From: Lumbricus terrestris
Taxonomy: Eukaryota > Annelida > Clitellata > Crassiclitellata > Lumbricidae
Assembly (NCBI GenBank): GCA_949752735.1
Contig: OX457037.1
Coordinates: 14,726,932 to 14,790,931 of the forward strand
Length of the DNA: 64,000 nucleotides
Reading direction: 5' to 3'
Shown here: positions 1 through 12,380 of the stretch, in pieces
Position numbering within the stretch: position 1 is the first letter of the stretch
Layout of the letters: each line of letters starts with the position of its first letter
The notes under the pieces: generated by a model
Database searches by the model: none
What the model saw: only the letters and a program-made list of their open reading frames with translations
Told to the model about the DNA's origin: nothing
Position numbers and translations under genes: made by a program

Positions 1-30
1 CGTGGAAGGAGGTGTTACCGCAGGCTTCAG
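1..30 (-). CDS. Gene 1 exon 6 start (CUB3), cut by the window edge
   Basis: Acceptor ...TTTTCTAG is followed by codons for EACGNTSFH, as in gene 2 exon 6 at 19146. The rest of CUB3, CUB4 and the 3' end lie left of the window. Confidence 0.8.
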   Translation of the reverse strand, partial: MKPAVTPPST

Positions 31-3000
31 CTAGAAAACCGACAAAACAACAACACCTCAGATCCTCTATGAAAATGGCAAACAATCCAACATTTGCAAA
101 AAACCCGAGAGTCTAATAATCAAATAGTTTTTTCGATAAGGTTTTTCTTTTATGGCATTTGAGCAATCCGCTTTCGATACAAGGAAAATACAGAAGCTCT
201 TTTGGGCAACATTATAATTATAATTATTGTAGGCTATATCGTGGAACTTTGTAGATCAAATTAGAATACCGTTGACACAGACCTGTGCTTGAGTAGATGG
301 TATACTCGATAAAGAAGCCTTGATAGTTGCCAATATCATCGCTGTGGAACCACAAAAGAACCTGACTGCATTGGGTGATGTACAGGTCGTAATCACCCTG
401 GGATCCACACAGTCTATTCGGAGCAAACTCCGAATTATCTAGACAACTTACCTAGAGAAAAAAATTAACAGACGGATGCTACTATCGGAATGTCTTGCAT
501 CATAAATTATGACATATTTTGCAATGTGTAGAAAATGCTGTCACATATGACCACAAGGTAATCGGGCTTTCTGTTGCATGGAACTATCAGTTCAACTCAA
601 GTGAAATGCTCAGCCTGATGTCCTGCTATTTAGGTTACGTGGATAGTGGATACATATGAGTACCAGCTTTAGAGTTATTTCAGCAGTGTGATGTAAACAA
701 ATTTCTTTATAATACTAAGACCTCTCTATTCAATGAATACCTTGTGGTACGCGGTGGTGTAGTAGTGAGATCAGTGCCTTGGAGGCAGGTTCGAATCCAC
801 ATCAAGCCGCCACGTATGGACCTTGAGCAAATCTTGCATGCGCAATTGCTCGTGCGCTTCGGCGTGAAACTCCGAGGCAGCGTCCGTGCTGTAGTAGGGA
901 GCGCCTCTTAGCAGATAGCCTAATTATAGGTCGCTACCCCAAATGCGAGAAATAAAATTAATAATAATTAAATCTTGATCTGTCTCATTAGGAGAAATCT
1001 TTAACCAAGCGAGGGAGTTTAGGGCACTGGAAACACCATGGTAACGACAACCAGAAGATGAAGACAACACGCAGTCTATGTTGTCAAATTATTTACATTT
1101 TCCTGATTTTTTAAAGCTTTTCTTTATAACCGACGCGTTTCCGCTTCTTATTCAACAACTATAATTGTCCGTATGGAGTTCATTTACTACCCATCTAATG
1201 GCTCTGTAGGTCTACATGTTGTAATGGAACATGTAAATGAATTTACAGGTAGGCCTACCTCCAGCCAATCTTTATTGCAATCATCTTCTAGATCGAAAAA
1301 TCGAAGGTTGAGGTTGATAGTGCTTGCCTGTGCAGCCCAGATGATGTTGGAGCAGTTCTGATTGGATGTGTACGAACCTGGGTAATTCGGAGAGCTCACA
1401 AATCCGTTAGACCCGATGAATAACGTACTTCCGCATCCTGCATGCAGTTGTCAATATAAGTGTACTAGTGCAGTAAAAAATAGAGACATAAAAACTGTTA
1501 ACACATATTCCCATATGTTGGAATGGTAAAGGAACTAGCCGTTTCATTTAGCTCTTACAGAGCCTATCACCCAGTCACCACAACTTTACAAGCAAATGAA
1601 GCTTTTGTCAGAAGCAAACCCTTTCTTTCCTGTCACACAACAAATTTTTACACATTTTGTTTCAAAACGCAGGCACCAATTTGCAGCAAAGAAAACAAGA
1701 GCATAAGGGACGTTACTATGCATCACTCGATTCACTCATGTCGTGCTTCCATGTGATGAATAAGTTAATTAAATTTAGACAAATCGAATTTCTAATCTTC
1801 CAAATTTTGGATTGAAACAATCGACTGCACAAAGTTGAAAACCAGTCCACGGGCTATTAAGCTAGCCGTTTCATTTAGCTCTTACAGAGCCTGTCACCCA
1901 GTCACCACAACTTTACAAGCAAATGAAGCTTTTGTCAGAAGCAAACCCTTTCTTTCCTGTCACTGATTTGTGGGTGCGATTATTGTTTTATGGATAATTA
2001 TATTGGTTGCCAGATTTCAACGTTTATCTAGGCGTCGTAAATATTCTCTAGAGCATTAATTACTCCCACAAGCATGCAATCCTTAGCTCGCCCGTAGTTC
2101 CACCCTCTGCTCAATAACCACGGAGACAACAAGCACTTTCCTATTTATATGAGTTACACACTTGCGTGACTTGCTTGTCATAATAATTGAATCATTGTTG
2201 AAAATCCATACCTTGATCGTTGACATAGTAGTCGATGCTGAATCCGGTTGAAACTACACGGTAGTCGGAGCGAAAACTGACCATTGCTTGAGTGCACACC
2301 GGAATTGACAATGCGTCAGGCAAAGAATGTCCGGAATATTCTCGTGTTGGAAAATTCGGGTTTGAGGGACAACTTATCTGTCGTACAGAGTGAAGACATA
2401 ATATTTATGTTTGTGACTTGTTACTCATTTCTGGGCATTCGAACACTGCGAAATTGAGTAGCCCATTAGGCCTACATTTAGATTTGCTCCGCAGGATATC
2501 TTAATTAAAAGAAGTATGTTGCAACTTTTAACTTAGAAAAACTCTAGTGGGCCTACATAAATACACACGGCCATGGGCAATGAAAACTATGAGGAACAAT
2601 TATTGTAAAAGAGTATAAAATAATCTACCATCAACAGCTTTTAACTCTCAGCTACCAAGCTTTTTTGCAACACGGACTACCAAGGGGTTGGTTACCCCCC
2701 TGGATTTTGGGTTGGGTTTTAGATAATCATAACTTGTTTTAGCCTATACCAATGGATTCAGCATTCATTTCTGCACAAAATGGTATATTTAGATTTAGAA
2801 AATAAGAGTGCACCTCGAAATTATGAATTTTTTTACCACGGGTACCCGTCGATTCCACAAAACGTATACTTACGCATAAGGAATATATTAGATTCTGTGC
2901 GTTTTAAGCATGATTTATATATTTAAAAATAGTTTACACAGATCTATAATAAAGTCCAATGTTCAACTATAAAAACTAGTAATAAGTCTGTTTTATGTTC

Positions 3001-6000
3001 AATAAAAACAAAAAAACATGTAGTAGCTGCTGAAAAACATTTACGCAGACATATCGGCTTGCGTTGTAAAAAAAAACCCAACATTTTCACACATCTTAAT
3101 TTATTTTGAGCACTTCCGGTCATCAAAAGACAAATTATTATGAAAATAAAACACCTTTATATACATTTTAATTTATTTTTAGCACTTCCGGCTGTCAAAG
3201 ACAACTCAATGAGCATGGAAATGTAGCCCCACATTCCCTCTATAGAATGATATCATTTGTGTCTCTTCATATTAAAGGGTGCAAAAGGTAGGCCTATAGT
3301 CGATAATCTATGGGGGGTGGTATCCACCTCTGGTACCTTGGGTATATTGGGTATAACGTTTGAAAGGTAGGGGCCATCATCCAAAAATTTAGCTAAAAAT
3401 GTGTCCCAATGACGCTCTGCAGCTACCTAAAACGTCAAAATTTTATTCCAAATGGAACAAGTTTCATTTGGGAAAACCTAGGGGGTGGATACCACCACCC
3501 TTGGTAGCCCGAGGGTTAACATAGCAACTTTTTAACGTGCAACTGTGCACAAAATGTCGAGTTTAAATGGATTTGCGAATTTTAAAGCCGGCGACATACA
3601 AGGTTTTTCGGAAAGCTTATGGTAAATGACTAAGAAAAGGTCGTCAAGAAATTTGTGCGCCAAACAAAAACGAAAGTTAACCTTTAACAAAATTGTCAAA
3701 TACTAACTGTCACAAAATCGGGACTTTCAACGTGGAACGATTTGAAGATGAATGATAAAGAGCTTCCCGTTGGTGCGTAAACAATGTAATCGCAGATAGT
3801 GAAATCGTAGTAAAAAGTGGGATAGTTGGGAGAACGGATGACTCCATAGGCATCGTAGAAAGCAGAATTCCCGCAGGCTGCGAGACACAAGACATTTCGT
3901 TAAAATATAATGTTTAGGCCTATTTAATTCAAAGACCACCGAATATAAAGACTGACAGTCTGACAATGGGGCATTTAGCCTACTTTTCGAACGAAACTCA
4001 CACATCTCAATATTTTCTTCCGACCGTCAATGTCCTCGTTCTGATCATAGAAGACCCAATGCTACCCGTCTAGCCAGAGCCTCTGCCTCTTCCTCCTCCT
4101 TCTCCTCCTCCTTCTTCCCCTCCTTCTCCTCTTCCTCATCCTCCTCTCGCTTACCTCTTTGGCAATTGGCCTCAATTCTTAATCTAGCTCTCTCTGACAT
4201 GGCGTGATGCACGGGAATAACATGCTTGTACCCTATGTTTAGCTCTAACATATCGTTTTTTAATTTACATCAATATTGCACTTATAATATTATGGTTAAG
4301 ACGCACCCCAGCATTCACTTCTTTCACTCCACGTGAGACTCTCTCTCTCTCTCTCTCTGTCTCCTTCTTTCTTTCTCTCTCTCTCTCTATCTCTCCGTGT
4401 CTGTCTGTGTGTATGTCTGTCTGTCTCTCTCGTTTTTTCTTTGTCTGTGTATCTGGCTCTCGCTCTCTGTTTCTCTCTTCTTAAGATCCATTTTATCTAA
4501 TGGCTCTCGCACTGGGAGCGCTACTGAATGGCTCTGGTTCTGAGCGGCGCCAGGGAAATTGCATTACATTACATAACATTAACTAGAGTGCGTGTTGGTG
4601 AACAATCAATACTGACGTGCCACCAGCCGTAAGGTTCGTGGGTGACTGGGATCAAATGAGGCCGACACGTTTGTTGACATCCCGTCATTAAAATTTTATA
4701 AGCCTGTGCCGAGGCTACCACCTCGCTGAATGAACTCAGACCAGCCACGCCAATAATTATTGTAAACATCAAATTTCTATAGCGCCACGTGGAACTAACC
4801 GCAGGGCAACAACTAAATTCAATAACTGAACATTGGGTTACACGTAGACCGTTGGTGAGTCCAAGCAGAGGTGGATCCAGGGCGGGCCAAAATGGCCATG
4901 GCCCCCCAATTAAAAATTCCATGGGACGTGGTCCCCCATTTGATTTACCACACTCCCGACTATGATGACCGACGACTAAAAAAAGGTCATCAACTTTTTT
5001 GGCGGCTGACTTAGTAGGCCTAACTTTTTCCAGAAATATTGGACGGATGACCAAAAAAAGTCATCAACTTTTTCAACCAGAGCGAAAATTTGGCGCCCCC
5101 CCCCCCCCCAATGTTCTGGATCTGCCACGGAATCCAAGTCATTTAAAACCGAGTCATTTAAACTGTAAACAGCAGCACCTCGTGGATAGGCAGGTTATGG
5201 ATGGTGAGCCGGAGACGCCATTGGCCAATAATGTGAAATGCGAAATAACATATAAGGCCCTAATTGAGAATCTGTTAAAAAGTAAACATTGTCAACATCA
5301 TGAAAATTCTCATGAAAGAAAAATCTGTTTGCTTAACTGAGACATTAACGGCAATTTCCTTCGCAAAAAAGTACAGTCAAAACAGATATCACATGAACCC
5401 AATCACTTGCCTGGATTCGATGGTGTGGGCGGCATTTCCTGCGTAGAGTCTGAAAATACAGCATTTCATCTTTAAAATGAGGCACGCTTTAAACAGTAGC
5501 GGCGCTGAGGGGGGAGTAGGGGCTCCTAAAAAGGCCATCCATTTTTTCCCCATGTAAAAATAAAATATTTGCACGATAAACCCCCTTTAGCCCCCCCCCA
5601 CAAATAGCCGTAAAGGTACGCACGAGGTTCGACAGAGAGTTCGGCGGATTATTAAAAATGACCATTTTCGAAGATTTCGATCAAATGACTAAAAATCGGG
5701 TCATCAGAAATTTTGGCGGCGAAAATGCAAAATAATTTTCTTCCGATTTTGGTCGAGGACTAAAAAAAGTCGTCAGAAATTTTGGCGGCTGAAACGGAAA
5801 ATTTGTCCAGAAAATCCAGCCCCTCCCTCCAATACGAAAACCTGGCACAGCCACTGGCTTTAAAAGGCTTAACCGCAGCCGTATGACAAATGATTAATTA
5901 CAATAATATAAAAAATTATGCGATGACACAGAAAGGCTGGTTGAAACATTTTTCGCCTGGACTTTACTTGACTTAGTAAATACGGTTAGTGATTCCGGTA

Positions 6001-9000
6001 AGACTTTAGCGATGACTGACTGATTCTTTACTCAATTACCGTTCAATTGATGAACCGCACTTCACAAAAAATATTGGTGAAATAAAAGGAGTTTCGCTTC
6101 TGTTGTAAGACGTTAAGACGCTATGAGGTGTGTAAATCACAAGCGAGTGAGAGGAATTTCATAGGTTTGGTTGAAGAAATCGACGAGAAAGAGCGGGATG
6201 GCAGATAAGATTGTAACAGAGTAGACCAGTCTCAAGCCAGACGCCAAGCCAAAAGCACAGCCGAAGGCGATGTACAGGGTGGCTCAAAAAAAAACGTACC
6301 ACCGGGGAAAATGCGATATCCTCGCAGCCGATTGGTGTTTTTCTGCGAAAATTTCACAATTTGAAGGGGAATGAATATACAACAATCCCTGAAAGTTTCA
6401 TTTGAAACTTTTCATGTTTGCAAAAGTTACAGCTGTTCAAACTTAAAATTTCGTTTTTTCAATTATCCGGAGAATCATGCTCCAATACAAGTGATTTCAT
6501 TAGGATGTTTGGCAAATTACAACACACACTCATTGATGATGATGTCATACAAGTAAGTAAGTAAGTAAGTATTTTCTTTATTACTCCACTTGCAAACGCA
6601 CAATGGGACACAGAACATCATTATAAAACATAGAAGTAATAATAGGTAATAAAAACGTGCAAATTAAAATCAAAAGTTAAATATAATATAATTACTAAAC
6701 TATCATCATCAATCAAGTTAACTATATAACATTCTGGTGATAAATCCCTTTGCAATCAACGAATCACAACGTGGTATTTCAAGATTGTGTGATCGGGGCC
6801 TAAGGGAGTAACCAGTTACACGTTCAGGTGGAAGAAGATAATGGAGGACATGCCCGGGGTCACAGAGGATAGAAGAAAAAAGGGATACATCTGCCTTGGA
6901 ACATAACATGTCAAAAGTAGGGGTGTTAGAGGGCAAAAAACCCTGTCTTATCAACTTTCTAATAATAGCGGACAGACGACTCCTCTGACCCTCATTTGCA
7001 AAGCCCCACCATGCTGGCGAAGAATAAAGCATACGCGCGACTGTGGTGGAACGTACAACATCATGTAGTCGGCTGCCAGTCAAACCATGCGACACAAGGA
7101 CACGAAGTGCATAAAATGATTGCTTTGCTTTACAGACAATGTTATCAATGTGCTCAGAAAAACCCAATCTATATGAAAGCGTAATACCCAGAACCTTGAC
7201 TGCATCAACTCGTTCAATCCCAATAATGGGGGGAGGGCAATCAGAAGTTTTGGAACGGGGACGCCTAAAGATGACTTCACATGACTTGCTATGATTGAGG
7301 CGCAAGTTACAATTTCTAGCCCACTCTGCAATGTGATTAAGTTCAGCATCAGTAGTGTCAATATTAGATGCAGGAATAATTAGGTAACAGTCATCAGCAT
7401 ATTTAAAAAGTCTATTACCTACAAATAGTAGCTTTAATCCAGAAATTAAGGAAAGAAAGTTGACTGGCCCAAGGCCAGACCCTTGAATAATGCTAGCATT
7501 AATGCACTTGAAAGATGAGGTTATGCCACCGAACTTAGACCTCACTATGAGCTGTAAAGAAGCTGTTTATGAAGCAATCTGCTGGTATTTGGTGATATTT
7601 TATAGATTAAGGTCTCAATTGGTGAACCCAAACAATGAACGTCATGGGCAAAGTTTCTGCAAAAGATCAAATGGGAACTCGGACTTTGCATGAACAGAGA
7701 CTGAGACATCGCGTGATCATAGCAAAATACCCAGTGAAAAGTGGAGCCTGAGCACATTGAAGACTATCTGCAAACGTGTTTATGTAACGAAGATCAGATG
7801 TCGGAAGAGAGGCAGGAAGTGGTCGCTTGATCTGACGGAAAAAGCGCGATTTTCACGAAATTCGCTTGGTAATCGAAAGGTCAAGTTTGCAAAGCAAATC
7901 GTGGTTTCGGCATCAGATATGCCGGCGTGTGTTGCGGCTGCAAGAAAAGACTGCAATTAATCCCATTCAGTAGGTTAGATGTCAAACTCATCATTGAACT
8001 CGCTTACCCAGACTCATTGAAGACCAGGTATGCTCTAACATCTGGTTTTATTATGCAGCAGGACAGTGCGCCTGCTTGCTCGCACGGCAAGGTTGATTAT
8101 GATGGCGCTACCTTATTGACATCAACTGAAGTAAATGCATTGGCAAAGATGATTTACAAACTCGCCAGACCTTAACCCTCTTGTTTATCACGTCTGGGGA
8201 GCTATGCTGGAACGCTGCAAGACATTTAATCCCAAGTTGGAGAACATTGGCCAGCTGAAGCAAGTCTTGCTGCTAATGTGGGGTCAGTTGCCGCAGGACC
8301 CGACCAACAAGGCCATACTGAGCTTCACAAAAAGAATTTGAGCTTGTGTTAAGGCAGGGAGTGGACACTCTCATTATACCTTACAATAAACTGCAAAACG
8401 GAATGCTGAGGTCGTAGTGAAAAGTGATATCATTTGACTTGGAAATCTACAAGTGACGTCAATTTTCCGCGGATAATTGAAAAAACGAAATTTTAAGTTT
8501 GAACAGCTGTAACTTTTGCAAACATGAAAAGTTTCAAATGAAACTTTCAGGTATTGTTGGAAATTCATTCCCCTACAAATTGAAAAATTTTCGCAGAAAA
8601 AGTTCGATCGGCTGCGAAGATATCGCATTTTCCCCGGTGGTACGTTTTTTTTTGAGCCACCCTGTAGGTTGTGATGATTGTGTCAAAGGCAGCAAAGATA
8701 TCAACGAGGCAGAGACACGAGGTATGTTGGTCATTTGCAGCCTCGACCAGCTGTTTGCGGAGATAGAGAGAGAGGCAGACAGACAGACAGACAGACAGAA
8801 GAAAGAGAGTCAGAGAGAGAGACAGAGACAGAGAGAAGAGACAGACAGACGGGCATGCAGACAGATAGACAGAGACAGACAGATAGACAGAAACAGACAG
8901 AGAGATAGACAGAGGCAGAAGACAGAGACGGATGAAAGAGACAGAAGAAAGAGAGATAGTCAGAGAGAGACAGGCAGACAGAGACAGATAGACAGAGACA

Positions 9001-9585
9001 GATAGACAGAGACAGACAGACACACAGAGACAGACATACAGATAGACAGAGACAGACAGACAGAGATAGAGAGATAGAGAGTGCAGAGACAAAAACAGAG
9101 GCAGAGATACAGAGACTGAGGGATGGCGACAGAGACGGAAACGGAGACAGAGAGAGACAGAGAAAGACAGAGACAGGCACACAGACAGCCAGACAAACAC
9201 ATACAGACATACATGCAGACATACAGACTGAGAGACAGAGAGTGACAGACAGAGACAAAGACAGACAAGGGAGTTTCTGTGGATGAGTGTTTAGTGAAAC
9301 CAGGTTGGTGTGGGTAACATTATGGGTTACACCATTGCAGCAATTATAAGACAGTGTAGGCCTAATGGTTCGCACGAATATGGTTAGTTTAGAGACAATG
9401 GAAGGTTGGGGTTGAAACTTTCTAGTTTTGACGGTTCAGTGCCGAGATTCACTTTTAGAAGATGTACTTGTAGGCCTAATAGCAGCAGAGTGAAGATATT
9501 AGTCACCTATGAAGGATTCTGTCGACGCTGTTCCTCCAGCAATGATTCTTAGAAAATACGCGAATACGATGAGTGGAAACTTCAT
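1..9585 (-). CDS. Gene 1: secreted multi-CUB protein, 3' part off the left edge
   Basis: Spliced gene read right to left; coding exons 9507..9585, 3708..3877, 2212..2377, 1259..1437, 283..451 and 1..30 (cut by the edge). They encode a signal peptide, CUB1, CUB2 and the first residues of CUB3. All junctions fit one frame (phase 1 between domains, phase 0 inside each CUB), and each exon has a counterpart in gene 2 at the same phase. CUB domains are extracellular beta-sandwich modules used for protein or carbohydrate binding; no catalytic domain is visible. Intron 1 (3878..9506) is long and loaded with transposons and GACA repeats. No in-frame stop or frameshift is seen in the exons, so the gene is probably functional. 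The ligand is unknown. Confidence 0.85.
283..451 (-). CDS. Gene 1 exon 5: CUB2, second half
   Basis: Encodes VSCLDNSEFAPNRLCGSQGD and QCSQVLLWFHSDDIGNYQGF, the conserved CUB C-terminal core. Donor GTCTGT. The exon starts with GTAAGT directly after the acceptor ...TTTCTCTAG, so the two splice sites are fused (see findings). Confidence 0.85.
743..975 (+). repeat. tRNA-derived SINE, copy 1
   Basis: Starts GCGGTGGTGTAGTAGTGAG (A-box-like) and has a perfect B box GGTTCGAATCC at 788-798, then a body with AATTGCTCGTGC and an AATAA-rich end. It sits in the intron inside CUB2 of gene 1; gene 2 has it in the same intron, so it predates the duplication. Confidence 0.75.
1259..1437 (-). CDS. Gene 1 exon 4: CUB2, first half (subtype B)
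   Basis: Encodes CGSTLFIGSNGFVSSPNYPG and NQNCSNIIW and ends EDDCNKDWLE. Acceptor ...GCATGCAG, donor GTAGGC. It carries the third CUB cysteine (DDC) that subtype A lacks. Confidence 0.88.
2212..2377 (-). CDS. Gene 1 exon 3: CUB1, second half
   Basis: Begins ISCPSNPNFPTREYSG and ends in the CUB core VSFRSDYRVVSTGFSIDYYV. Acceptor ...TACGACAG, donor GTATGG. There is no canonical xCG; instead the ISC and VCTQ cysteines are present. Confidence 0.88.
2641..3519. mobile_element. piggyBac-like non-autonomous element (TTAA ends)
   Basis: Bounded by TTAA; left end TTAACTCTCAGCTACCAAG, right end reads inward TTAACCCTCGGGCTACCAAG. TTAA targets and TTAACCCT-type ends are typical of piggyBac. No transposase frame. 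Absent from the matching intron of gene 2. Confidence 0.65.
3708..3877 (-). CDS. Gene 1 exon 2: CUB1, first half (subtype A)
   Basis: Encodes ACGNSAFYDAYGVIRSPNYP... to ...ESPDFVT. CGN and SPNYP are hallmark CUB N-terminal motifs. Acceptor ...TCTCGCAG, donor GTTAGT. 170 nt, entering in phase 1 and leaving in phase 0. Confidence 0.88.
4335..4482. repeat. (TC)n/(TCTG)n microsatellite in intron 1 of gene 1
   Basis: CT-rich tract homologous in position to 25336-25622. Confidence 0.9.
4866..5130. mobile_element. hAT-like MITE with empty site in gene 2
   Basis: Starts CAGAGGTGGATCCAG and ends CTGGATCTGCCACGG, flanked by AGTCCAAG / AATCCAAG (8 bp, one mismatch). The gene 2 copy at about 25943 reads straight through GAGTCCAAGTCATTT. 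Confidence 0.75.
5494..5856. mobile_element. hAT-like MITE with 8-bp target duplication
   Basis: CAGTAGCGGCGCTGAGG ... CCTGGCACAGCCACTG flanked by perfect GCTTTAAA on both sides. Gene 2 at about 26291 keeps the unoccupied GCTTTAAAAGGC. Confidence 0.82.
6551..7562 (-). mobile_element. 5'-truncated non-LTR retrotransposon
   Basis: Minus-strand frame of about 275 residues (6718..7545) with the reverse transcriptase motifs QGSGLGP and YADD, then SRLSAIIRKLIRQGF and a C-terminus in SLIAKGFITRMLYS. The family is jockey/CR1/L2-like; clade not settled. The element ends in a short ACTT repeat (6551-6570). It is truncated within the RT domain and has landed inside the mariner element. Confidence 0.8.
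7630..8345 (+). pseudogene. Decayed mariner-type transposase
   Basis: Plus-strand fragments in shifting frames: MQQDSAPACSHGK (8053..) matches the QQDxAPAH region of Tc1/mariner transposases, and at about 8167-8340 LNPLVYHVWGAMLERCKTF ... LPQDPTNKAILSFTKR matches the C-terminal NPxDYxxW region. Stops and frameshifts make it non-functional; the 5' half is cut by the nested retrotransposon. Confidence 0.75.
8765..9275. repeat. GACA/GAGA simple repeat in intron 1 of gene 1
   Basis: Long degenerate (GACA)n/(GA)n tract. The matching tract in gene 2 is at about 27536-27865. The open frames across it are low-complexity artefacts. Confidence 0.9.
9507..9585 (-). CDS. Gene 1 exon 1: signal peptide
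   Basis: ATG at 9585 opens MKFPLIVFAYFLRIIAGG..., a basic residue then a hydrophobic core and small residues, typical of a secretory signal. The donor GTGACT follows at 9506, leaving phase 1. The ATG is preceded by a tract ending ...ATATTTACAG, which could be a 3' splice site of a 5'UTR intron. This start is chosen because genes 2 and 3 share the same AGAGATGAAGTT context. Confidence 0.8.
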
Positions 9586-12380
9586 CTCTGTAAATATAAT
9601 AACGTATTTAGTCACTCTAATAATGAATAGGTTAAACAACTACAGAACCCACCTTTCTCCCTATTCCGTCGGTTACACCGCCATCTTGAACTATTGTTTG
9701 CCTTCCATTTTAATTGGCAGGAGAAGAATATAATTATAATTGACACTAGGATTGACTGAAAAAACTCCTAAAAGAGCCATATGCTCAAGAATTCAAGATT
9801 CTTTCTTTAGGTTCTCTGCCCTTCGGCAGGTTCCAACCTCCAATGACGCCACTCCTCTCTGTGCTGTGCCTTTTCCTTCAGTATTTCTTTTCGTCGTCAT
9901 TTTCAAGATACACAGAACAATTCTTCACAAACAATCCCTGAACTAGATATTACAAACGAAACCTAAATCATCTTCACCATATGCGTAGCTCTATTATAAT
10001 ACACGTCCTATAAAGACACCTAACACCACTCTGTCCCCTTTCTTCTCATCAATAATATTATTAAGAAATGGCGCGAACAACCACCTAAAGAAAACTCCCA
10101 CTCTATCCCCAGATGTTTGAATCAAAAATTTTTCAAGTTCTTTAATCCATTGTCACAATATATATATTTTTAAGTTCGCACCTCTCTTTTTAATATCTTT
10201 TTGTATGCCTTTCCGTATGCAGGCCTATCTGAATATTATGTATACATAATGTAGCCTACACTCAATATAATAATTATTATATGACTCAGTGTGAATAGCC
10301 TACGTCAGTAACTGTTATGTTTTCTCCAGTTTATTTATCCTCTATGAAATTTTTAATAAAGATAAACCTACACAACCTACCTGGATTTTCTTATAGTGCG
10401 TAGTTTGAAATGAAATATTTTAACTACGCTCTCGGTCTACTCGACTCACGAATGTTGTTGAATCACTGAAAGCAAGACAGTGTAAGCTCTCGTCTTTTAC
10501 TCTGTAGACAGCACTTCTTCAAATAACGCTCTTTGATCCATTGACAGTGGGACCATCGCAAGTTTTGCTCTTTGCTTTATTATGTCAATTGCAATTCAGT
10601 TTGTGTCGACATTGATAACGTGTGCATAGTAGGCCCACATTCGAGTTGTCAGTGGTAATTTTCAAATTCCGCGAACAACGAACTGACGTAGGCTCTCTAA
10701 CTCACAAAAAGAATCGATATAGCTACGAAACGTGGACAGAGATAACCTGATTCTGAGCAATCGCTATCTGTCTGCTTATCAATGATCTTTCCATTTAAAT
10801 TGAATATTGACGCGAAGGCCCATGATTAAGTAGGCCTACACATTTCGTAGAACACTTAAATAAATTTGCAGTACGCTAGGAGCCAAACCTCGGGACTTGA
10901 AGTTGAAGAGAGGAGCCCGATTAGAATTAAAACTTCTAACGTATTTGTCTTGACGAGAAATTCAGCTGGATTTTTTAAAATTTAATAAGACGCACTAAAT
11001 AGAGCGTCTTTGGAAGACATTTCAAAGTTATACAAAGGAAGGTCAGCAGAAATTGCGGAAATGGTCAGATCACGGAGAACAATAATTGCTGGAAGCAGCT
11101 CATTCGTTCCTTTTTGTTTGTTTTTTGTTCTGTAAAATTTGTTTTGCTAACAGTCATTCGTCGTAAGAAGCACCGAAACCAAATCTTAGACAGTCTTTTG
11201 TCTGAGGCTATCTTATGGTAAAAATAGGTAATTTAAGAAGAAACTCATAGATAACCATACCTCGGCTAAATGGTGAGAATAATAATATTATATTGATTGA
11301 ATTAATTAATTTTGTTTATTGCACACAAAAGTCAAATAATGCAAACGTTGAAATGTGATACAAAAAGTGCAACGGAACAGGTGTCAGGAATAGCCAATAG
11401 CTTAAGCCTACATTACCCTGATCCCTCTTCATTGACCATTATTCATGCATGCTTTCGTTAATACTTAGGCCTAATTCTCCGAATTGTTTGCTCGAGCCCA
11501 TAGAGTTAGCGGGTTCACTACTGCAAGAGATACAAGTAAAATATAAAGCAATCCAATATTATCTCAAAGCATAAAGGTCAAAAATCAGGATCACACTGGC
11601 GTAAATCATTCAAATATTGTTCAATTTGAGTGCTTCCTTGTTCCGTTGTATCAGACCACAAAGGATTTCCTTTTATAAAATGATAGGTCTACGACATAGC
11701 CTGTGATAAATTCCAATGTTGTTTGTTCTCTAATATGTTCTGGGTAACTTGCACAAAGTCTAGGCCTACTCCGGAGCACTCCAAGGCCAGCCGCTACTAA
11801 TTGAAAACTCAAGTAATTTTCAAACTCAGTAGGAACGGTCAATGGTCATGGGTAGAGCATGCAAAATTCCAACGGAAGGTTATTTTGGGTGAAGGGCTTA
11901 GGCTACAACTGGGAAGGTTTGGCGCTGCCTGGTTGCCATGTGTGCCGATGTACCTAGGAGTTTACTTCACTTCGTGCAGTAACGTTTTACTGTAGGGCCT
12001 ACAGCCCTACACTATAATAATTATTATAGGCGACAGTTTCTGTTGTCGCTTAGGTCAGGTGAAGCACAGCCAAGAATGCAACGAGAGACAAAAATGAGCA
12101 TTGCGGTCATTTCAAGATATTGAATCATCGCGAAATTATGTTGAATCACCCATATACATAAACATTACATACAAAAATATGGCTGTGTGTGGATATGTGT
12201 GCACGTGTGTGTATGTGTGCGCGCGTGCGTGCGTGTGTGCCTCTATGTTTGTTCAGCGTAAAATCCGGCAATATGCAGATCAGATGATTTTCATAATATA
12301 TAATGTAGGACATTGTAGGCTATAGGTCTCTACACTACAGTACTTGCGGTTCGCAGAACTAGGCAACTGTGTACTGCAAA
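9586..12380. other. Upstream flank of gene 1, duplicated at 28166-31285
   Basis: No gene supported. It matches the upstream flank of gene 2 over most of its length, apart from about 0.5 kb at 28215-28720 present only in the gene 2 flank. It contains a degenerate GT tract at about 12181-12240. Confidence 0.7.

Larger units (their letters stand above)
6275..8664 (+). mobile_element. mariner-type transposon with long inverted repeats, nested insertion inside
   Basis: Inverted repeats of about 195 bp (6275-6469 and 8470-8664) start CAGGGTGGCTCAAAAAAAAA and are flanked by TA. Gene 2 at about 27440 has the unfilled site GGAGATGTAGGTTGTGATG, so the target duplication is TA and insertion followed the gene duplication. 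Inside are a decayed transposase (plus strand) and a retrotransposon fragment. Confidence 0.92.

Noticed and set aside
743..820. tRNA gene
   Set aside because: A and B boxes are present but no cloverleaf is evident and a SINE body follows; several copies exist.
4569..5054. 161-residue minus-strand frame
   Set aside because: Runs across a MITE border that is absent in the gene 2 copy; not conserved.
8499..9375. Long frames on both strands, Ser/Leu or Arg/Asp rich
   Set aside because: Produced by the GACA repeat and by the mariner inverted repeat.
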